Shown here one piece after another: positions 63,389 through 64,000 of a DNA stretch of 64,000 nt (the first letter of the stretch is position 1; each line of letters starts with the position of its first letter). The position numbers and the translations under genes were made by a program. Source of the DNA: Chionis minor (lineage: Eukaryota; Chordata; Aves; Charadriiformes; Chionididae); contig VZSF01007316.1 of the NCBI GenBank assembly GCA_013398295.1, forward strand, positions 62,001 through 126,000, written 5' to 3'. The notes beneath the pieces are model-generated. The model did not search any database, had not been told where the DNA came from, and saw only the letters and a list, made by a program, of their open reading frames with translations.

Positions 63389-64000
63389 GTTGGGATGAGA
63401 TGAGGGGAATGACTGACACATGCTGCCAAGCATAACGCAATTTAGGCAGCTACAGGCCCAGCCACCATCATGTGCAAGGCTTCTGTTGTAGGCAGATTTT
63501 TGAAGGAAAGACTGCAGACATGGAAAACAGGATCAAACTAGGTTTATCAAGGATAGAACTTAGCAGGCCAAGCTGCTAAATGGTTGAGCAGCATCAAAGC
63601 AAATACGGTAGAAGATGGGAGCATCTCTGGAAGGGCAGATAATGTTTCCACCACGCTGATCTGTCTCCCTCAGGTTTAATGAACCAGCCCCTGTGCTGCT
63701 TGTCTGTGCCCCAGGAAAGGGCAGAGCACTTGGCTTGCTGGTGACACCAGGGAAAAACGGAAGGAGAAGGAATGGATCTTCCACACATTGCCAACCAGAG
63801 TGATGTAGCAAGTCTTCAGCATCATCATCATGACAGGACAGCCCTGCAGTTGGTTCTCTATTTGTCCGGAATAGAGTAAGATGAAGATGAAACATAGGAG
63901 TTAAAAGAAAGCATCCCAGCTACTGCAGCCTGGTGTACACAGCATCAGCTTGGTGTCTATGTTCAACGATGCATTATACCCCATTCCAAGAAGGTTTATG

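Larger units (their letters stand above)
54427..64000. other. Unique DNA with exon-like segments
   Basis: No mobile element recognised. The exon-like segments at 56099-56220, 59159-59382 and 62596-62789 lie here. Small tandem duplications occur at 55533-55580 and 58923-58946, and an AAAC repeat at 63361-63388. The final kilobase is GC-richer, with overlapping frames on the minus strand (63560-63895) that have no domain. Confidence 0.6.

Noticed and set aside
63560..63895. 111-codon minus-strand frame
   Set aside because: No recognisable domain, no splice context and a second overlapping frame of 66 codons. Not enough to call a gene.

Overview
The window is AT-rich vertebrate DNA, almost certainly from a bird. 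Seven of nine CR1 LINE pieces run to the CR1 3' end, and most of those close with the octamer family ATTCTATG/ATTCTGTG that ends bird CR1 elements. Two of the three LTRs have sequences I recognise as bird endogenous-retrovirus families. The closing TGTCCTGGTTTGGG-type terminus suggests Neoaves, which is an inference. I see no complete protein-coding gene, no rRNA or tRNA, no CRISPR array and nothing of bacterial type. Open frames are short and scattered, as expected by chance in such DNA. The window reads as a gene desert or the inside of very large introns.

Layout. Bases 1-13.2 kb are unique AT-rich DNA. From 13.2 to 18.8 kb there are three CR1 pieces: one on the minus strand with a long surviving reverse-transcriptase frame, and two on the plus strand. 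From 22.4 to 27.0 kb lies a dense cluster of mobile elements: an LTR-like block (minus), a CR1 piece carrying the ORF1 esterase and the start of ORF2 (minus), a plus-strand LTR, a solo LTR with a perfect 5-bp target-site duplication, and a short CR1 tail. From 27 to 53.8 kb the DNA is mostly unique, with CR1 tails at 29.0, 35.5 and 39.7 kb. Another CR1 piece sits at 53.9-54.4 kb. The last 9 kb is unique DNA with two GC-richer, splice-bounded segments, at 59.2-59.4 kb (minus) and 62.6-62.8 kb (plus). These are the best candidates for real exons, but I could not match either to a known protein.

Two single-N positions mark probable assembly faults. At 26412 a 254-base block is repeated without visible change on both sides of the N. 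At 36173 the N lies in G/T homopolymer sequence that is also duplicated. The 203-codon frame across the first N is a product of that duplication.

Regulatory calls are motif readings only: three CTCF-like sites, one palindromic RFX X-box and one G-quadruplex motif. No undescribed biological system is visible. The items most worth checking are the two exon candidates and the two assembly faults.
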